DNA of 48,969 bases from Gemmatimonadota bacterium (lineage in GTDB: Bacteria > Gemmatimonadota > Gemmatimonadetes > Gemmatimonadales > JACORV01), in NCBI GenBank assembly GCA_016179225.1, contig JACORV010000012.1, forward strand, positions 1 through 48,969, in the 5' to 3' direction. The notes under the pieces were generated by a model. The model was given only the letters and a program-made list of their open reading frames with translations. It was not told the DNA's origin and made no database searches. Position numbers and translations under genes: made by a program. Position 1 is the first letter of the stretch. The number at the start of each line of letters is the position of its first letter. Of this stretch, positions 7,825-16,792 are shown piece after piece.

Positions 7825-8696
7825 CCAGGCGTATCCGCACCTACCGCGAGCTTTCGGGCGAGGACCGCTCCGGCATCGTGGCCCAGGTGGTCGCGCAGCA
7901 GGACCGGGTCCGCGAACGTCTCCGCGCGGTACGGCACACCGTCGCCGTCATGAGCGGCAAGGGGGGCGTGGGCAAGAGCTTCGTCACCGCGCTCCTCGCG
8001 GCGGCGCTGGCGGAGGCCGGCAAGCGTGTGGGCGTGCTGGATGCCGATCTTCAAGGTCCGACGGCGGCGAGAATGCTGGGCGTCGGGCGGGAGCCGCTCG
8101 CGGTGCGCGACGACGACGTCGTGCCCCCCGAAGGCGCGCGGGGCGTGCGCGTGATCTCCAGCGACCTCCTCCTAGCCGAGGGCGCGCCGCTCAAGTGGAA
8201 GGAGCCGGGCGAGGCGCGGTTCGTCTGGCGCGGCACACTCGAGGCGGGGATGCTGCGCGAGTTCCTGGCCGACGTGGCCTGGGGCGAGCTCGACCTCCTG
8301 CTGGTGGACCTCCCGCCGGGGACCGACCGCCTCACCACCCTGATGGAGCTTCTTCCCGGGCTCACCGGCGTGCTGGCCGTAACCATCCCGTCCGACGCCT
8401 CGCTGCGGGCCGTGGCCCGCTCGCTCCAGCTGGCGCGCGAGGGCCGCATCCGCATTCTCGGCATCGTGGAGAACATGGCCAACTACCGCTGCGCGCACTG
8501 CGGCGCTCAGGGCCCGCTCATGACCGGCGACGCCGCCGATAGGCTCGCCGCCGAGGCCGCGGCCCCGGTGCTCGCGCGCCTCCCGTTCGATCCGGCGGTG
8601 CAGGCGGCCGTGGACGGGGGCCGGATCGGCGAGCCGGCCGACCCGGCCTTCGCAGCGCTCGCCGCGGCCCTGCTCGCTCGGGTGGAGGGCGCATGA
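7821..8696 (+). CDS. mrp: Mrp/ApbC-family iron-sulfur carrier P-loop ATPase
   Basis: A cytosolic P-loop ATPase of the Mrp/NBP35 group, which bind and deliver Fe-S clusters. The deviant Walker A MSGKGGVGKSFVTALLA lies at about 44-60, followed by GVLDADLQGPT and the switch DLPPGTDRLTTL. YRCAHCGAQGPL supplies the CxxC that bridges a cluster at the dimer interface. GTG start in the hemY stop (4-nt overlap), 291 residues; the longer ORF-track start lies inside hemY. It lacks an N-terminal DUF59 domain. Its place beside a zinc-ribbon/PCP_red protein and a ferredoxin, inside a heme operon, suggests it serves an Fe-S enzyme of tetrapyrrole metabolism. That link is inferred. Confidence 0.9.
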   Translation: MTRRIRTYRELSGEDRSGIVAQVVAQQDRVRERLRAVRHTVAVMSGKGGVGKSFVTALLAAALAEAGKRVGVLDADLQGPTAARMLGVGREPLAVRDDDVVPPEGARGVRVISSDLLLAEGAPLKWKEPGEARFVWRGTLEAGMLREFLADVAWGELDLLLVDLPPGTDRLTTLMELLPGLTGVLAVTIPSDASLRAVARSLQLAREGRIRILGIVENMANYRCAHCGAQGPLMTGDAADRLAAEAAAPVLARLPFDPAVQAAVDGGRIGEPADPAFAALAAALLARVEGA

Positions 8697-9166
8697 AGTT
8701 CCTCTGCGTCGACTGCGATCAGCGCATGGTCTTCGAGGAGCGGCAGCTCCCGGGCGATGGCACACTGGCGGTCGCGTTTCGGTGCCCGGCCTGCGGGCGC
8801 ACCGTTGCCCTGTTGACGAATCCCTGGGAGACGCAGCTCGTCTCGTCGCTGGGCGTGATCATCGGCGGCCGCACGGTGCCGGAGCAGCCGATGGAGCTGA
8901 CCCGCACCACCACCGAAGGAGGGCGCGAGGGCGCCTTCGCCGACGCCGAGCCCGGTGAGGAGCGGCGCGATTCCACGCCCGGCGGCGCGCCAGCCCGTGT
9001 CACCTGGGACGACCGGGCGACGCAGCGCCTCGCGAACGTGCCGTCGTTCGTGCGCGGGATGGTGAAGCGCATCTACGCCGACTACGCGCTCGAGCGCGGT
9101 ATCGCGGTCATCACGCCCGAGGTGATGGACGCCGCCCGCAGCGACCTCGGCCTCGAGGGGATGTAA
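8693..9166 (+). CDS. Zinc-ribbon protein with C-terminal PCP_red-like domain
   Basis: A 157-residue protein with two recognisable parts. The N-terminus has paired CxxC motifs (C5-C8, CVDC; C31-C34, CPAC), consistent with a zinc ribbon. After a low-complexity linker, residues about 104-152 read VTWDDRATQRLANVPSFVRG followed by MVKRIYADYA and a VITPEVMDAA tail. This is the pattern of the small PCP_red domain at the C-terminus of ChlB/BchB (Pfam PF08369, named from memory). No catalytic function is known to me. ATG overlaps the mrp stop (ATGA), and the ferredoxin gene follows 3 nt after its stop. Three more copies of the domain occur in the window at 16793-18781 and 18788-20113. Confidence 0.7.
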   Translation: MKFLCVDCDQRMVFEERQLPGDGTLAVAFRCPACGRTVALLTNPWETQLVSSLGVIIGGRTVPEQPMELTRTTTEGGREGAFADAEPGEERRDSTPGGAPARVTWDDRATQRLANVPSFVRGMVKRIYADYALERGIAVITPEVMDAARSDLGLEGM

Positions 9167-9169
9167 TCG

Positions 9170-9505
9170 GTGGCCGACGTCGAGCGGCGGCAGGAGCCGG
9201 AGACCGCGGGCGCCTCCGCCGGACACCGGGACGGCACGCCTCCCGCGGAGCCCTCGACGCGGACGGCCGAATTCGAGGAGCGCCAGGTCGGCGACCTCCG
9301 GATCCGCATCGACCGGACGCTGTGCGTCGGCTTCGCCGACTGCGTGAAGGCCGCGCCCGACGGCTTCGTGGTCGCCGAGGACGGCATCACGGTCTTCGTG
9401 AACCCGGAGCGCGTCGATCGCGCGACGCTCGTCGAAGCGTGCGACGTCTGCCCCGTGGACGCGATCACGGTGTGGGATCACGCCGGCAATCAGATCGTGC
9501 CCTGA
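9170..9505 (+). CDS. Ferredoxin, [3Fe-4S]/[4Fe-4S] single-cluster type
   Basis: An 111-residue protein with a disordered Ala/Pro/Glu-rich first 38 residues and a ferredoxin core from about 43. The cysteines are C52 and C58 (CVGFADC), C91 and C94 (CDVCPVDAI). Single-cluster ferredoxins of this group use C-x5-C and the later CP cysteine for a [3Fe-4S] cluster. The additional C91, three residues before C94, might allow a fourth ligand, so cluster type is open. GTG start, 3 nt after the preceding stop. Likely an electron carrier for a partner encoded in the operon, such as the Rieske domain of HemQ or the radical SAM protein further on, but this is conjecture. Confidence 0.85.
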   Translation: MADVERRQEPETAGASAGHRDGTPPAEPSTRTAEFEERQVGDLRIRIDRTLCVGFADCVKAAPDGFVVAEDGITVFVNPERVDRATLVEACDVCPVDAITVWDHAGNQIVP

Positions 9506-9512
9506 CCAAGAC

Positions 9513-10280
9513 GTGCGCCCGCTTTCCGGCCGCCGCATCGTGGTGACCCGCCCTGCCGATCGGGCCGCGCGCCTGATCGAGCGCCTGCGCGCCCGCGGCG
9601 CGGAGCCGATCCCGTTCCCCACCATCCGCTTGACGCCCGCCGATCCCGCGCCCCTCGACGCGGCGATCGCCGCACTCGACACGTTCGACTGGGTGATTTT
9701 CACCAGTCGGGAGGGCGTCGACGCGTTCTTCCGGCGGCTGGATGCGCGCGGCGGGATGCCCGCCGCGCTAGCAGGCTCCGGAGGACGGGCATCGTCGGCG
9801 GGCGTGGGGAGGCTCGGCATCGCGGCGATCGGCCCGGCGACCGCCCAGGCGCTCCGCGACCATCGCGTCGAGCCCGCCCTCGTCCCGCGCGAATACGTCG
9901 CCGAGGCCCTCCTCGAAGCGCTCGGCGACGTGCGTGGGCTGCGGATGCTCCTCCCGCGCGCCGACATCGCCCGCAAGGCGCTGGCCGACGGCCTGCGCGC
10001 GCGGGGCGCCGAGGTCGTCGAGGTCGCCGCCTACCGCACCGTGGCGAGCGGCGCGCCGCCCCCCGCGCTGGAGGGCGTGGACGCGATTACCTTCACCAGC
10101 TCCTCGACGGTGCGGCACTTCGTGGAGAGCGGCGCGGACTTTGGCCGCGCCAAGATCGTGTGCATCGGCCCGGTCACCGCGGCCACGGCGCGCGAGCTCG
10201 GCCTGCCCGTTCACGCCGTGGCCAGCGAGTACACTGAAGACGGCCTCATCGAGGCGCTGGAAGGAGTGTTCACCGCGTGA
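9513..10280 (+). CDS. hemD: Uroporphyrinogen-III synthase
   Basis: Cyclises hydroxymethylbilane with inversion of ring D. The sequence is a two-lobed Hem[22 protein letters not shown] at the start, [16 protein letters not shown], then [16 protein letters not shown] in the second lobe and a C-terminal [10 protein letters not shown]. HemD is poorly conserved, but these landmarks and the position between hemC and hemB/hemE make the call firm. GTG start 7 nt after the ferredoxin stop; the stop overlaps hemB by 4 nt. 255 residues. Confidence 0.93.
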   Translation: MRPLSGRRIVVTRPADRAARLIERLRARGAEPIPFPTIRLTPADPAPLDAAIAALDTFDWVIFTSREGVDAFFRRLDARGGMPAALAGSGGRASSAGVGRLGIAAIGPATAQALRDHRVEPALVPREYVAEALLEALGDVRGLRMLLPRADIARKALADGLRARGAEVVEVAAYRTVASGAPPPALEGVDAITFTSSSTVRHFVESGADFGRAKIVCIGPVTAATARELGLPVHAVASEYTEDGLIEALEGVFTA

Positions 10281-11260
10281 GCAGGTTCCCCGCGACCCGT
10301 CTCCGCCGCTGGCGCCGCACCCCCGCCCTGCGCGCGATGACGCGCGAGGCGACGGTGGCCGCGAGCGACTTCGTCTATCCCCTCTTCGTCACCGCCGGCG
10401 CGACCGTCCGTCGGGAGGTGCCCAGCATGCCCGGCGTGCACCAGCTTTCCGCGGACGGCGAGCTGGAGCGCGAGATCGCGGAGGTCGCCGACCTCGGGAT
10501 CGGCGCCGTCATCCTCTTCGGCCTTCCGGCCACCAAGGACGGCCAGGCCACCCAGGCTTACGCCGCGGGCGCGCCGGTCCAGCGCGCCATCGGTCTCATC
10601 AAGAAGGCGGCGCCGGAGCTGGTGGTCATCACCGACGTCTGCCTCTGCGAGTACACCGACCACGGCCACTGCGGCATCATCAGGGAAGGTGTGGTCGACA
10701 ACGACTCCACCCTCGACCTCCTCGGCAAGGTGGCCGTGAGCCACGTCGCAGCCGGCGCGGACGTCGTGGCGCCCAGCGGGATGATGGACGGGATGGTGGG
10801 CGCGATCCGTGCCGCCCTCGACGCGGCGGGCCACGCCGACACCGCGATCCTGAGCTACGCGGTGAAATACGCCAGCGCCTTCTATGGCCCCTTTCGCGAC
10901 GCCGCCCAGAGTCCGCCCGCCTTCGGCGACCGGAAGAGCCACCAGATGGATCCCGCGAACGTGCGTGAAGCGCTGCGCGAGTGCGAGCTCGACGTCGGCG
11001 AAGGCGCGGACGCGCTGATGGTGAAGCCGGCCCTGCCCTACCTCGACGTCGTGCGCGCGGTGCGCGAGAGGTTCCCGCTCCCGCTCGCCGCGTACAACGT
11101 GAGCGGCGAGTACGCGATGGTGAAGGCGGCGGCCGCGAAAGGCTGGCTCGACGAGCGCGCGTGCGTGCTCGAGCTGCTCACCGGCATCCGGCGCGCCGGC
11201 GCGGACCTGATTCTGACGTACCACGCCAAAGACGCCGCGCGCTGGCTGCGGGAAGCGTGA
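10277..11260 (+). CDS. hemB: Delta-aminolevulinic acid dehydratase (porphobilinogen synthase)
   Basis: Condenses two 5-aminolevulinates to porphobilinogen. Zinc-type cysteines C122, C124 and C132 are seen in [14 protein letters not shown]. The two Schiff-base lysines are K197 ([16 protein letters not shown]) and K250 ([13 protein letters not shown]). 327 residues, GTG start in the hemD stop. The last 40 bp of the gene, including the stop, are duplicated 3061 bp downstream just before hemE. In the downstream copy the hemB stop and the hemE start are a GTGA overlap, which shows how the two genes were once joined. Confidence 0.97.
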   Translation: MSRFPATRLRRWRRTPALRAMTREATVAASDFVYPLFVTAGATVRREVPSMPGVHQLSADGELEREIAEVADLGIGAVILFGLPATKDGQATQAYAAGAPVQRAIGLIKKAAPELVVITDVCLCEYTDHGHCGIIREGVVDNDSTLDLLGKVAVSHVAAGADVVAPSGMMDGMVGAIRAALDAAGHADTAILSYAVKYASAFYGPFRDAAQSPPAFGDRKSHQMDPANVREALRECELDVGEGADALMVKPALPYLDVVRAVRERFPLPLAAYNVSGEYAMVKAAAAKGWLDERACVLELLTGIRRAGADLILTYHAKDAARWLREA

Positions 11261-11268
11261 CGCCGGCC
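11221..11268 (+). repeat. 48-bp direct repeat, copy 1 (hemB 3' end and decayed hemE start)
   Basis: Identical over 48 bp to 14282-14329 (begins ccacgccaaagacgcc, ends gtgacgccggcc). Weaker similarity continues for some 30-40 bp past the exact match in the hemE direction, so copy 1 also seems to hold an eroded hemE start. The two copies flank the Ser/Thr kinase gene. Confidence 0.95.
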
Positions 11269-11326
11269 AGGCCGCGCCAGGTCGCGCACGCCGCCGCGCG
11301 CCGCAGTTCCGCTCGGGGCTCAAGCC

Positions 11327-14263
11327 ATGGCTGAGCTTCTGGATCAGGTCCGAGCCGTGCTCGCCGACCGTTACGCGGTCGAGCGAGAGCTGGGGCAGGG
11401 CGGCATGGCCACCGTCTACCTGGCCGCCGATCGCAAGCACCACCGCTCAGTCGCCATCAAGGTCCTGAATCCGGAGCTGGGCACGATCCTGGGCCCCGAG
11501 CGGTTCCTGCGCGAGATCGAGATCGCCGCCGGGCTCACCCATCCGCACATCCTGCCTCTGCTCGATTCCGGGGAGTCCGGGGGCTTGCTTTACTACGTGA
11601 TGCCCTTCGTCGAAGGGGAATCGCTGCGGGATCGGCTGAGTCGCGAGAAACAGCTCCCCGTGGCCGAGAGTGTGCGGATCGCGCGGGAGGTCGCGGCCGC
11701 GCTCGCGTACGCGCACAGCCGCGACGTCGTGCATCGCGACATCAAGCCGGAAAACGTGCTCCTCTCGGGCGGGGAGGCCGTGGTGGCGGATTTCGGGATC
11801 GCCCGTGCGGTGACCGCGGCCGGCGGTCAACGGCTGACCGATACCGGCGTCGTCATCGGGACGCCGGCATACATGAGCCCGGAGCAAGCGACGGCCGAAC
11901 GCCAGCTCGACGGACGCAGCGACACCTACAGCCTGGGCTGCGTGTTGTACGAGATGTTGGCCGGCCAGCCACCGTTCACCGGCCCCACGGTGGAGAGCGT
12001 CGTGCACCAGCACCTGGCCGCCGACGCGCCGGCGGTCACGGCCATACGCTCGACGGTGCCGGCCGCCGTCGCGGCGGCCATTGGGCGGGCGCTGGCCAAG
12101 GCGCCGGCGGACCGATTCGCAACCGCCGCCCAGTTCGCCGAGGCGCTCGCGTCGGCTGCTGAGGGGACCGTCCCGCCGTTGGTGGTGCGGCCACGCCGCG
12201 CCAGGTGGTTGAAGCTCGGGGCCGGCCTGGGGCTGGCGGCCGCCGCCGCCGTTGCGGTGCTGCTGGGGCGGAATCGGTCCCCCGTCATCGCGGCGGCGTC
12301 GGTGGTCGCGGTCGTGCCGTTCGCTCCCACAACGCCCGACACCGGCCTCACGCGCCTCGGTCGCGATCTCGTCGTCACGCTCAGTGCCAACCTCGACGGC
12401 GTCGGCGAGATCCGCACCGTAGATGCCCTGACGATCCTCGCGCACACGGGGGATCCGAACCAGAGCTTCACGCGAGATGACGCCGCTGCGCTGGCGCGGC
12501 GGCTCGGGGCGAGCAGTGTGGTTCAGGGCAGCCTGCTCCGCGCCGGCGCGGCGGTCCGCCTGGAGCTCGGCCTGTTTCAGACGGATCGCGATGCCGAGGT
12601 GGCGCATGCGTCCGTGGTGGCGTCGCCTGGCGACTTTAACGCCCTGACGGATTCGGTCACCTGGGCGCTGCTCCGGCAGATCTGGCGCGCACGTGAGCCG
12701 CCGACACCGAGCCTGAGCGCCGTGACGACCCGCTCGCTGACGTCGCTGCGGGCGTTCCTCGAGGGCGAGCGGGCCAGCGTGGATGGACGCTGGCCCGAGG
12801 CCGAAGCGGCCTTCGCCCGTGCCATCGAGGCGGATTCCGCCTTCTGGCTCGCCTACTGGCGATATGCTTACGCGCGCAACTGGAATCTCCTGGAACCGGA
12901 CACCGCGATCGTCAGCGCCTACCGACGGCATCGCGACGCGCTGCCCGAACGTGAGCGTCTGCTCGTGGAAGCGGAGCTGGCCGACAGCGCCAGCGCCCGC
13001 CTGGGGCTTCTCGAGGAAGTCACGCGTCGTTTCCCGGACTATTGGCCGGGGTGGATGGAGTACGCCGACTGGCTGGTGCACTTCGCGCCCCTGCTGGAGC
13101 CGGTGAGCGAGAGGGCCCGCGCGGCGCTGGAGCGAACCATCGCCCTGAACCCCCGCTTGGTGCCCGCATGGACGCACCTGGCCTGGATGGCGGTGATGGA
13201 GGGCGACAGCGTTGCGCTGTCACGGGCCGTCACAACCCTCCAGCGGCTCGGTGCGCCGACGACTGGTCACACGCTTGCTCAATACGAAAGTCCCCGCGTT
13301 TTCCGCGTGCTGGACCGACTGCTGCGCAACGGCGGCGCCGCCGACCCTTCCCTGGTGGATTCCGCCGTCGCCGCGATGACCGCGAACGACGCCCTATGGC
13401 TCTGGTTCGGGTTCCCCGCAGCCCAGATCAAAGTGAGTCGCCAGGTGCAGCGCCGCGGCGTCCCGGCGCCCGAGTCGGCGTTCCAACTGTGGTTGATCGC
13501 GATGTCGTGGGCGGCCCGGGGCGCGTGGGACTCTGCGGCGGTCGCGCTGGACGACTACGTCCGCGCCGACCCCGGGGGGCGGGCTGCGCTCCGCGCGTAC
13601 GGTCTCGCCGTGGCCGGCGTGTGGCTCGGCGCGCTGAACGAAGCCGCGGCGGTGCACTTCCGGAGCGCGGCCGTGCGAGACACCGCGCACGAGAGCCCCG
13701 CCGCGCACTCCGAGCGCGCCTGGCTGGACGGGTTCATGGCCGCCACCCGCGGCGATCCGGCACGGGTCGCCGCCGCGCGGGCAGCGCTCCGCCGATCCAC
13801 GGACTCGGCCGCGGCCCTGCTCGAGGGCTCGCTGAGCACATTCGAGACGACGATGTCCGGCGCGCCAGCCGCTGCGGGCCGGGCGCTCGCCGCCCTGGAG
13901 CGCGAACGGGCAGAGCGCACACTGGCGCTCACCGATCCCGACGGGCTGGGCGACAACCATCCCTTCGTGAGGGCGCTCGATCGCCTGGCCGCAAGCCGCT
14001 GGCTCCTGGCGGCGGGCGACACCGCCACGGCGCTCGCGCTGCTGGCGTGGCACGACGAGGTGCGTATCCCCATGGCCGCCTTTGTGAGCAAGGTGCTCTC
14101 GGGGCTCGTGCATCTCGAGCTGGCGCGCATCGAGGCCGCACGCGGTCGCGTCGCAGCGGCGAGGGTCCACTACGAACAGTTTCTTCGGCGCTACGACATG
14201 CCGGTTGCCGCGCACCGGCATCTGGTGACCGACGCGCGCCGCGCGCTCGGCGAGATGCGGTGA
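11327..14263 (+). CDS. PknB-type Ser/Thr protein kinase with membrane anchor and TPR-like sensor region
   Basis: A 978-residue transmembrane kinase. The catalytic domain (about 16-275) is complete: glycine loop GQGGMATV, K45 in VAIKVL, HRDIKPENVLL with D138, DFG at 155-157, and GTPAYMSPEQA. A membrane helix follows at about 295-314. The outer half begins with a TolB/FlgO-like beta domain (VVAVVPFAPTTPDTGLTRLG) and continues as helical TPR-like repeats rich in Ala, Leu, Trp and Tyr to the end. This architecture is common in Gemmatimonadota and Acidobacteriota; the ligand and targets are unknown. It breaks the otherwise overlapping heme operon, is bounded by a 48-bp direct repeat, and does not overlap either neighbour. 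It may be a recent passenger rather than a heme regulator. Confidence 0.93.
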   Translation: MAELLDQVRAVLADRYAVERELGQGGMATVYLAADRKHHRSVAIKVLNPELGTILGPERFLREIEIAAGLTHPHILPLLDSGESGGLLYYVMPFVEGESLRDRLSREKQLPVAESVRIAREVAAALAYAHSRDVVHRDIKPENVLLSGGEAVVADFGIARAVTAAGGQRLTDTGVVIGTPAYMSPEQATAERQLDGRSDTYSLGCVLYEMLAGQPPFTGPTVESVVHQHLAADAPAVTAIRSTVPAAVAAAIGRALAKAPADRFATAAQFAEALASAAEGTVPPLVVRPRRARWLKLGAGLGLAAAAAVAVLLGRNRSPVIAAASVVAVVPFAPTTPDTGLTRLGRDLVVTLSANLDGVGEIRTVDALTILAHTGDPNQSFTRDDAAALARRLGASSVVQGSLLRAGAAVRLELGLFQTDRDAEVAHASVVASPGDFNALTDSVTWALLRQIWRAREPPTPSLSAVTTRSLTSLRAFLEGERASVDGRWPEAEAAFARAIEADSAFWLAYWRYAYARNWNLLEPDTAIVSAYRRHRDALPERERLLVEAELADSASARLGLLEEVTRRFPDYWPGWMEYADWLVHFAPLLEPVSERARAALERTIALNPRLVPAWTHLAWMAVMEGDSVALSRAVTTLQRLGAPTTGHTLAQYESPRVFRVLDRLLRNGGAADPSLVDSAVAAMTANDALWLWFGFPAAQIKVSRQVQRRGVPAPESAFQLWLIAMSWAARGAWDSAAVALDDYVRADPGGRAALRAYGLAVAGVWLGALNEAAAVHFRSAAVRDTAHESPAAHSERAWLDGFMAATRGDPARVAAARAALRRSTDSAAALLEGSLSTFETTMSGAPAAAGRALAALERERAERTLALTDPDGLGDNHPFVRALDRLAASRWLLAAGDTATALALLAWHDEVRIPMAAFVSKVLSGLVHLELARIEAARGRVAAARVHYEQFLRRYDMPVAAHRHLVTDARRALGEMR

Positions 14264-14281
14264 ATCGGTGTTGACAGCTTG

Positions 14282-14329
14282 CCACGCCAAAGACGCCGCG
14301 CGCTGGCTGCGGGAAGCGTGACGCCGGCC
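14282..14329 (+). repeat. 48-bp direct repeat, copy 2 (hemB tail joined to intact hemE start)
   Basis: Exact copy of 11221-11268. It begins abruptly after gcttg, with no similarity to hemB before it, and runs straight into hemE. It preserves a GTGA in which the hemB stop codon and the hemE GTG overlap. The sequence tgaatcggtgttgacagc between the kinase stop and the repeat matches nothing else I recognise. Confidence 0.95.
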
Positions 14330-15355
14330 GAACCGCGCCTGCTCGCGGCCTGCCGCCGCCGGCCCGTAGACAGGATTCCCGTCTGGTTCATGCGCCAGGC
14401 AGGGCGGTACCTCGCCGAGTACCGCGCGGTGCGCGCCAAGCACTCGATCCTCGAGATCTGCCACACGCCCGAGCTCGCGGCCGAAGTCACGCTGCAACCC
14501 GTCGAGCACCTGGGCGTAGACGCCGCGATCCTCTTCGCCGACATTCTGCTCCCCGTCGAGCCCCTCGGCCTCGGTCTCTCGTTCTCGGAAGGCGCCGGCC
14601 CCCTGATCGAGCGGCCCATCCGCGCGCCCGAGGACGTGGCCGCGCTTCCCGACGTGGACCCGCCGCGCGATCTCGGCTTCGTGGTCGAGGCCGTCGCCGC
14701 CTGCAAGCACGCGCTCGCCCAGCGCGCGCCCGGCACACCGCTCATCGGGTTCGCGGGCGCTCCGTTCACGCTCGCCAGCTACGTCATCGAAGGCGGCAGC
14801 TCGCGCAACTTCACCCTGACGAAGCGGTTCATGTACCAGCACCCCGAGGCCTGGCACGAACTGCTCCGCCGGCTCGCCGACCTGGTGGGCGGACTCCTCG
14901 GCGCACAGGCGCGGGCCGGCGCCGACGTCGTGCAGCTGTTCGACTCGTGGGTCGGATGCCTGGCGCCGGAGGACTACCGGCGCTTCGTGCTCCCGCACAG
15001 CCGCCGCGCCATCGAGCTCGCGCAGGCGGCCGGCGTGCCGGTCATCCACTTCGGCACGGATACGGCCACGCTGCTCGAGCTCCTGGTCGAGGCCGGCGGC
15101 GAGGTGATGGGCGTGGACTGGCGCATCCCGATCGACCAAGCGTGGGCGCGCACCGGCGACCGCGCCGTGCAAGGCAACCTGGACCCCGCTGCGCTCTTCG
15201 CGCCCCGCCCCGAGCTCGAGACCCGCGTCCGCGACATCCTCCAGCGGGTGGGGGGGCGCCCGGGCTTCATCTTCAACCTCGGCCACGGCATCCTGCCGGG
15301 CACGCCCGTCGACAACGTCCGCGCGGTCGTTGACCTGGTGCACGCCTTCGCGTGA
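14318..15355 (+). CDS. hemE: Uroporphyrinogen decarboxylase
   Basis: Decarboxylates uroporphyrinogen III to coproporphyrinogen III. Both family signatures are visible: [16 protein letters not shown] near the N-terminus and [17 protein letters not shown] in the middle, with [12 protein letters not shown] containing the catalytic Asp region. The ORF track starts at a TTG (14279), but those 13 residues are simply the out-of-frame hemB tail repeat. The GTG at 14318 gives a normal 345-residue protein and matches the GTGA-overlap habit of this operon. The stop overlaps the hemL GTG by 4 nt. Confidence 0.96.
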   Translation: MTPAEPRLLAACRRRPVDRIPVWFMRQAGRYLAEYRAVRAKHSILEICHTPELAAEVTLQPVEHLGVDAAILFADILLPVEPLGLGLSFSEGAGPLIERPIRAPEDVAALPDVDPPRDLGFVVEAVAACKHALAQRAPGTPLIGFAGAPFTLASYVIEGGSSRNFTLTKRFMYQHPEAWHELLRRLADLVGGLLGAQARAGADVVQLFDSWVGCLAPEDYRRFVLPHSRRAIELAQAAGVPVIHFGTDTATLLELLVEAGGEVMGVDWRIPIDQAWARTGDRAVQGNLDPAALFAPRPELETRVRDILQRVGGRPGFIFNLGHGILPGTPVDNVRAVVDLVHAFA

Positions 15356-16641
15356 GCACCGAGCGCTCCGCGGCCCTGTTCAGAGAAGCGCTGGCGCTCC
15401 TGCCCGGCGGGGTGGACAGCCCCGTCCGCGCGTTCAAGAGCGTCGGCGGGACGCCACGCTTCATCGAGCGGGGCGAGGGCGCCTGGCTCGTGGACGCGGA
15501 CGGCAACCGCTACGTGGACTACGTCCTCGCGTGGGGGCCGCTCATCCTCGGCCACGCGCCGCCCGCTGTGGTAGAGGCGGTGGAGCGGGTCCTGCGGCGC
15601 GGCACGGCGTTCGGCGCGCCCACCGCGCTCGAGACTGAGCTCGCGAGCCGCATCGTCGCGACGTTTCCGTCCATTCAGATGGTGCGGTTCGTGAATTCGG
15701 GCACCGAAGCCGCCATGAGCGCCTTGCGTCTTGCCCGCGCGTTCACCGGTCGCGCGAAAGTGATCAAGTTCGAGGGATGCTACCACGGCCACGCCGATGC
15801 CTTCCTCGTCCAGGCCGGCTCGGGTGTCGCGACCCTCGGCTTTCCCGACTCCCCGGGCGTGCCTCCAGCCACGGCCGCCGACACCCTCGTCGCCCCGTTC
15901 AACGACCTCGTCGCCGCGCGACGGCTCTTCGAACAGCATCCGAACCAGATCGCCGCGATCATCCTAGAGCCCGTGGTGGGCAACATGGGCGTGGTGCCGC
16001 CGGCGGACGGCTTCCTGGCCGGCCTGCGCGACCTCACCACCACTGCGGGCGCGCTCCTCGTCTTCGACGAGGTGATGACCGGCTGGCGCGTTCACCCCGG
16101 GGGCGCGCAGGGCCTCTACGGCGTCGCGCCCGACCTCACCTGCCTCGGCAAGGTCATCGGGGGCGGGCTCCCGGTCGGCGCGTACGGCGGGCGACGCGAC
16201 ATCATGGAGATGGTCGCGCCCGCCGGACCCGTGTACCAGGCGGGCACGCTGTCCGGCAATCCGCTCGCGATGGCCGCCGGCATCGCCACCCTCGACGCCC
16301 TCGCCACGCCGGGGGTGTGGGAGCGCGCCGAGCAAGCCGCCTCAGCCGCCGAGACCACCCTGCGCGAAACCGCACAGCGCGACGGAGCCGCGCTCATGGT
16401 GCAACGTGTCGGCACCATGTTCACCCCATTCTTCACGGATCGTCCGGTGAGTGACTTCGCCGCCGCGAAAACCGCCGACCGCGAGCGCTATGCCGTGTTC
16501 TTCCACCGGATGCTTGAGGCCGGCGTCTATCTGCCGCCCTCGCCGTTCGAGGCCGCCTTCGCGTCGACCGTTCACGGCGAGACCGAAATCGCGGCCTTCG
16601 CCGAAGCCGCTCGGCGCGCCCTGTCAGGGCTAGGGCACTGA
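15352..16641 (+). CDS. hemL: Glutamate-1-semialdehyde 2,1-aminomutase
   Basis: A PLP enzyme that converts glutamate-1-semialdehyde to 5-aminolevulinate, the second step of the C5 pathway. [18 protein letters not shown] at the N-terminus is diagnostic. The PLP lysine is K267 in [17 protein letters not shown], and [16 protein letters not shown] and [10 protein letters not shown] are the expected PLP-fold motifs. 429 residues, GTG start in the hemE stop. It is the last gene of the heme operon, although its reaction directly follows hemA. Confidence 0.97.
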   Translation: MSTERSAALFREALALLPGGVDSPVRAFKSVGGTPRFIERGEGAWLVDADGNRYVDYVLAWGPLILGHAPPAVVEAVERVLRRGTAFGAPTALETELASRIVATFPSIQMVRFVNSGTEAAMSALRLARAFTGRAKVIKFEGCYHGHADAFLVQAGSGVATLGFPDSPGVPPATAADTLVAPFNDLVAARRLFEQHPNQIAAIILEPVVGNMGVVPPADGFLAGLRDLTTTAGALLVFDEVMTGWRVHPGGAQGLYGVAPDLTCLGKVIGGGLPVGAYGGRRDIMEMVAPAGPVYQAGTLSGNPLAMAAGIATLDALATPGVWERAEQAASAAETTLRETAQRDGAALMVQRVGTMFTPFFTDRPVSDFAAAKTADRERYAVFFHRMLEAGVYLPPSPFEAAFASTVHGETEIAAFAEAARRALSGLGH

Positions 16642-16675
16642 GCCGGCGCGCGTCCTCACCTCCTCACTTCCTCGC

Positions 16676-16699
16676 CACATCACCACATCACCACATCAC
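16676..16699 (+). repeat. Three tandem copies of CACATCAC
   Basis: Three perfect 8-bp units in the 151-bp gap between hemL and the stress-protein gene, preceded by a pyrimidine-rich run (cctcacctcctcacttcctc). They lie 15 bp upstream of a -35 box. They could be a slippage-prone microsatellite or a regulator-binding array. No terminator hairpin for the heme operon is evident in this gap. Confidence 0.8.
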
Positions 16700-16713
16700 C
16701 GTCCTTCGAGGTG

Positions 16714-16743
16714 TTGACACCGTTCGCTTGCGAACCCTATACT
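16714..16743 (+). promoter_or_regulatory. Strong sigma70-type promoter of the respiratory operon
   Basis: TTGACA (16714-16719), an 18-bp spacer and TATACT (16738-16743) make the best promoter match in the window. The start codon of the first gene is at 16793, giving a leader of roughly 40 nt. It would drive the stress protein, radical SAM protein and CydA-like oxidase genes, and perhaps the whole series to 32550. Confidence 0.8.
16722..16735 (+). promoter_or_regulatory. Palindromic operator in the promoter spacer (GTTCGC-tt-GCGAAC)
   Basis: A perfect 6-bp inverted repeat around a TT centre lies entirely between the -35 and -10 boxes. A dimeric regulator bound here would block RNA polymerase, or, as for MerR-type proteins acting at long spacers, could realign the promoter; the 18-bp spacer is only slightly long. 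The regulator is unknown. Confidence 0.6.
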
Positions 16744-16792
16744 CGACTTTGATTCTCCCGTACATAATCGAAACACCTGACGCGGGCGTGCG

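Noticed and set aside
11261-14281. Kinase region as an insertion sequence or composite transposon
   Set aside because: No transposase, inverted ends or short target duplication was seen; only the 48-bp direct repeat.
16676-16699. CACATCAC repeats as a CRISPR array
   Set aside because: The units are 8 bp with no spacers, and no cas gene is nearby.
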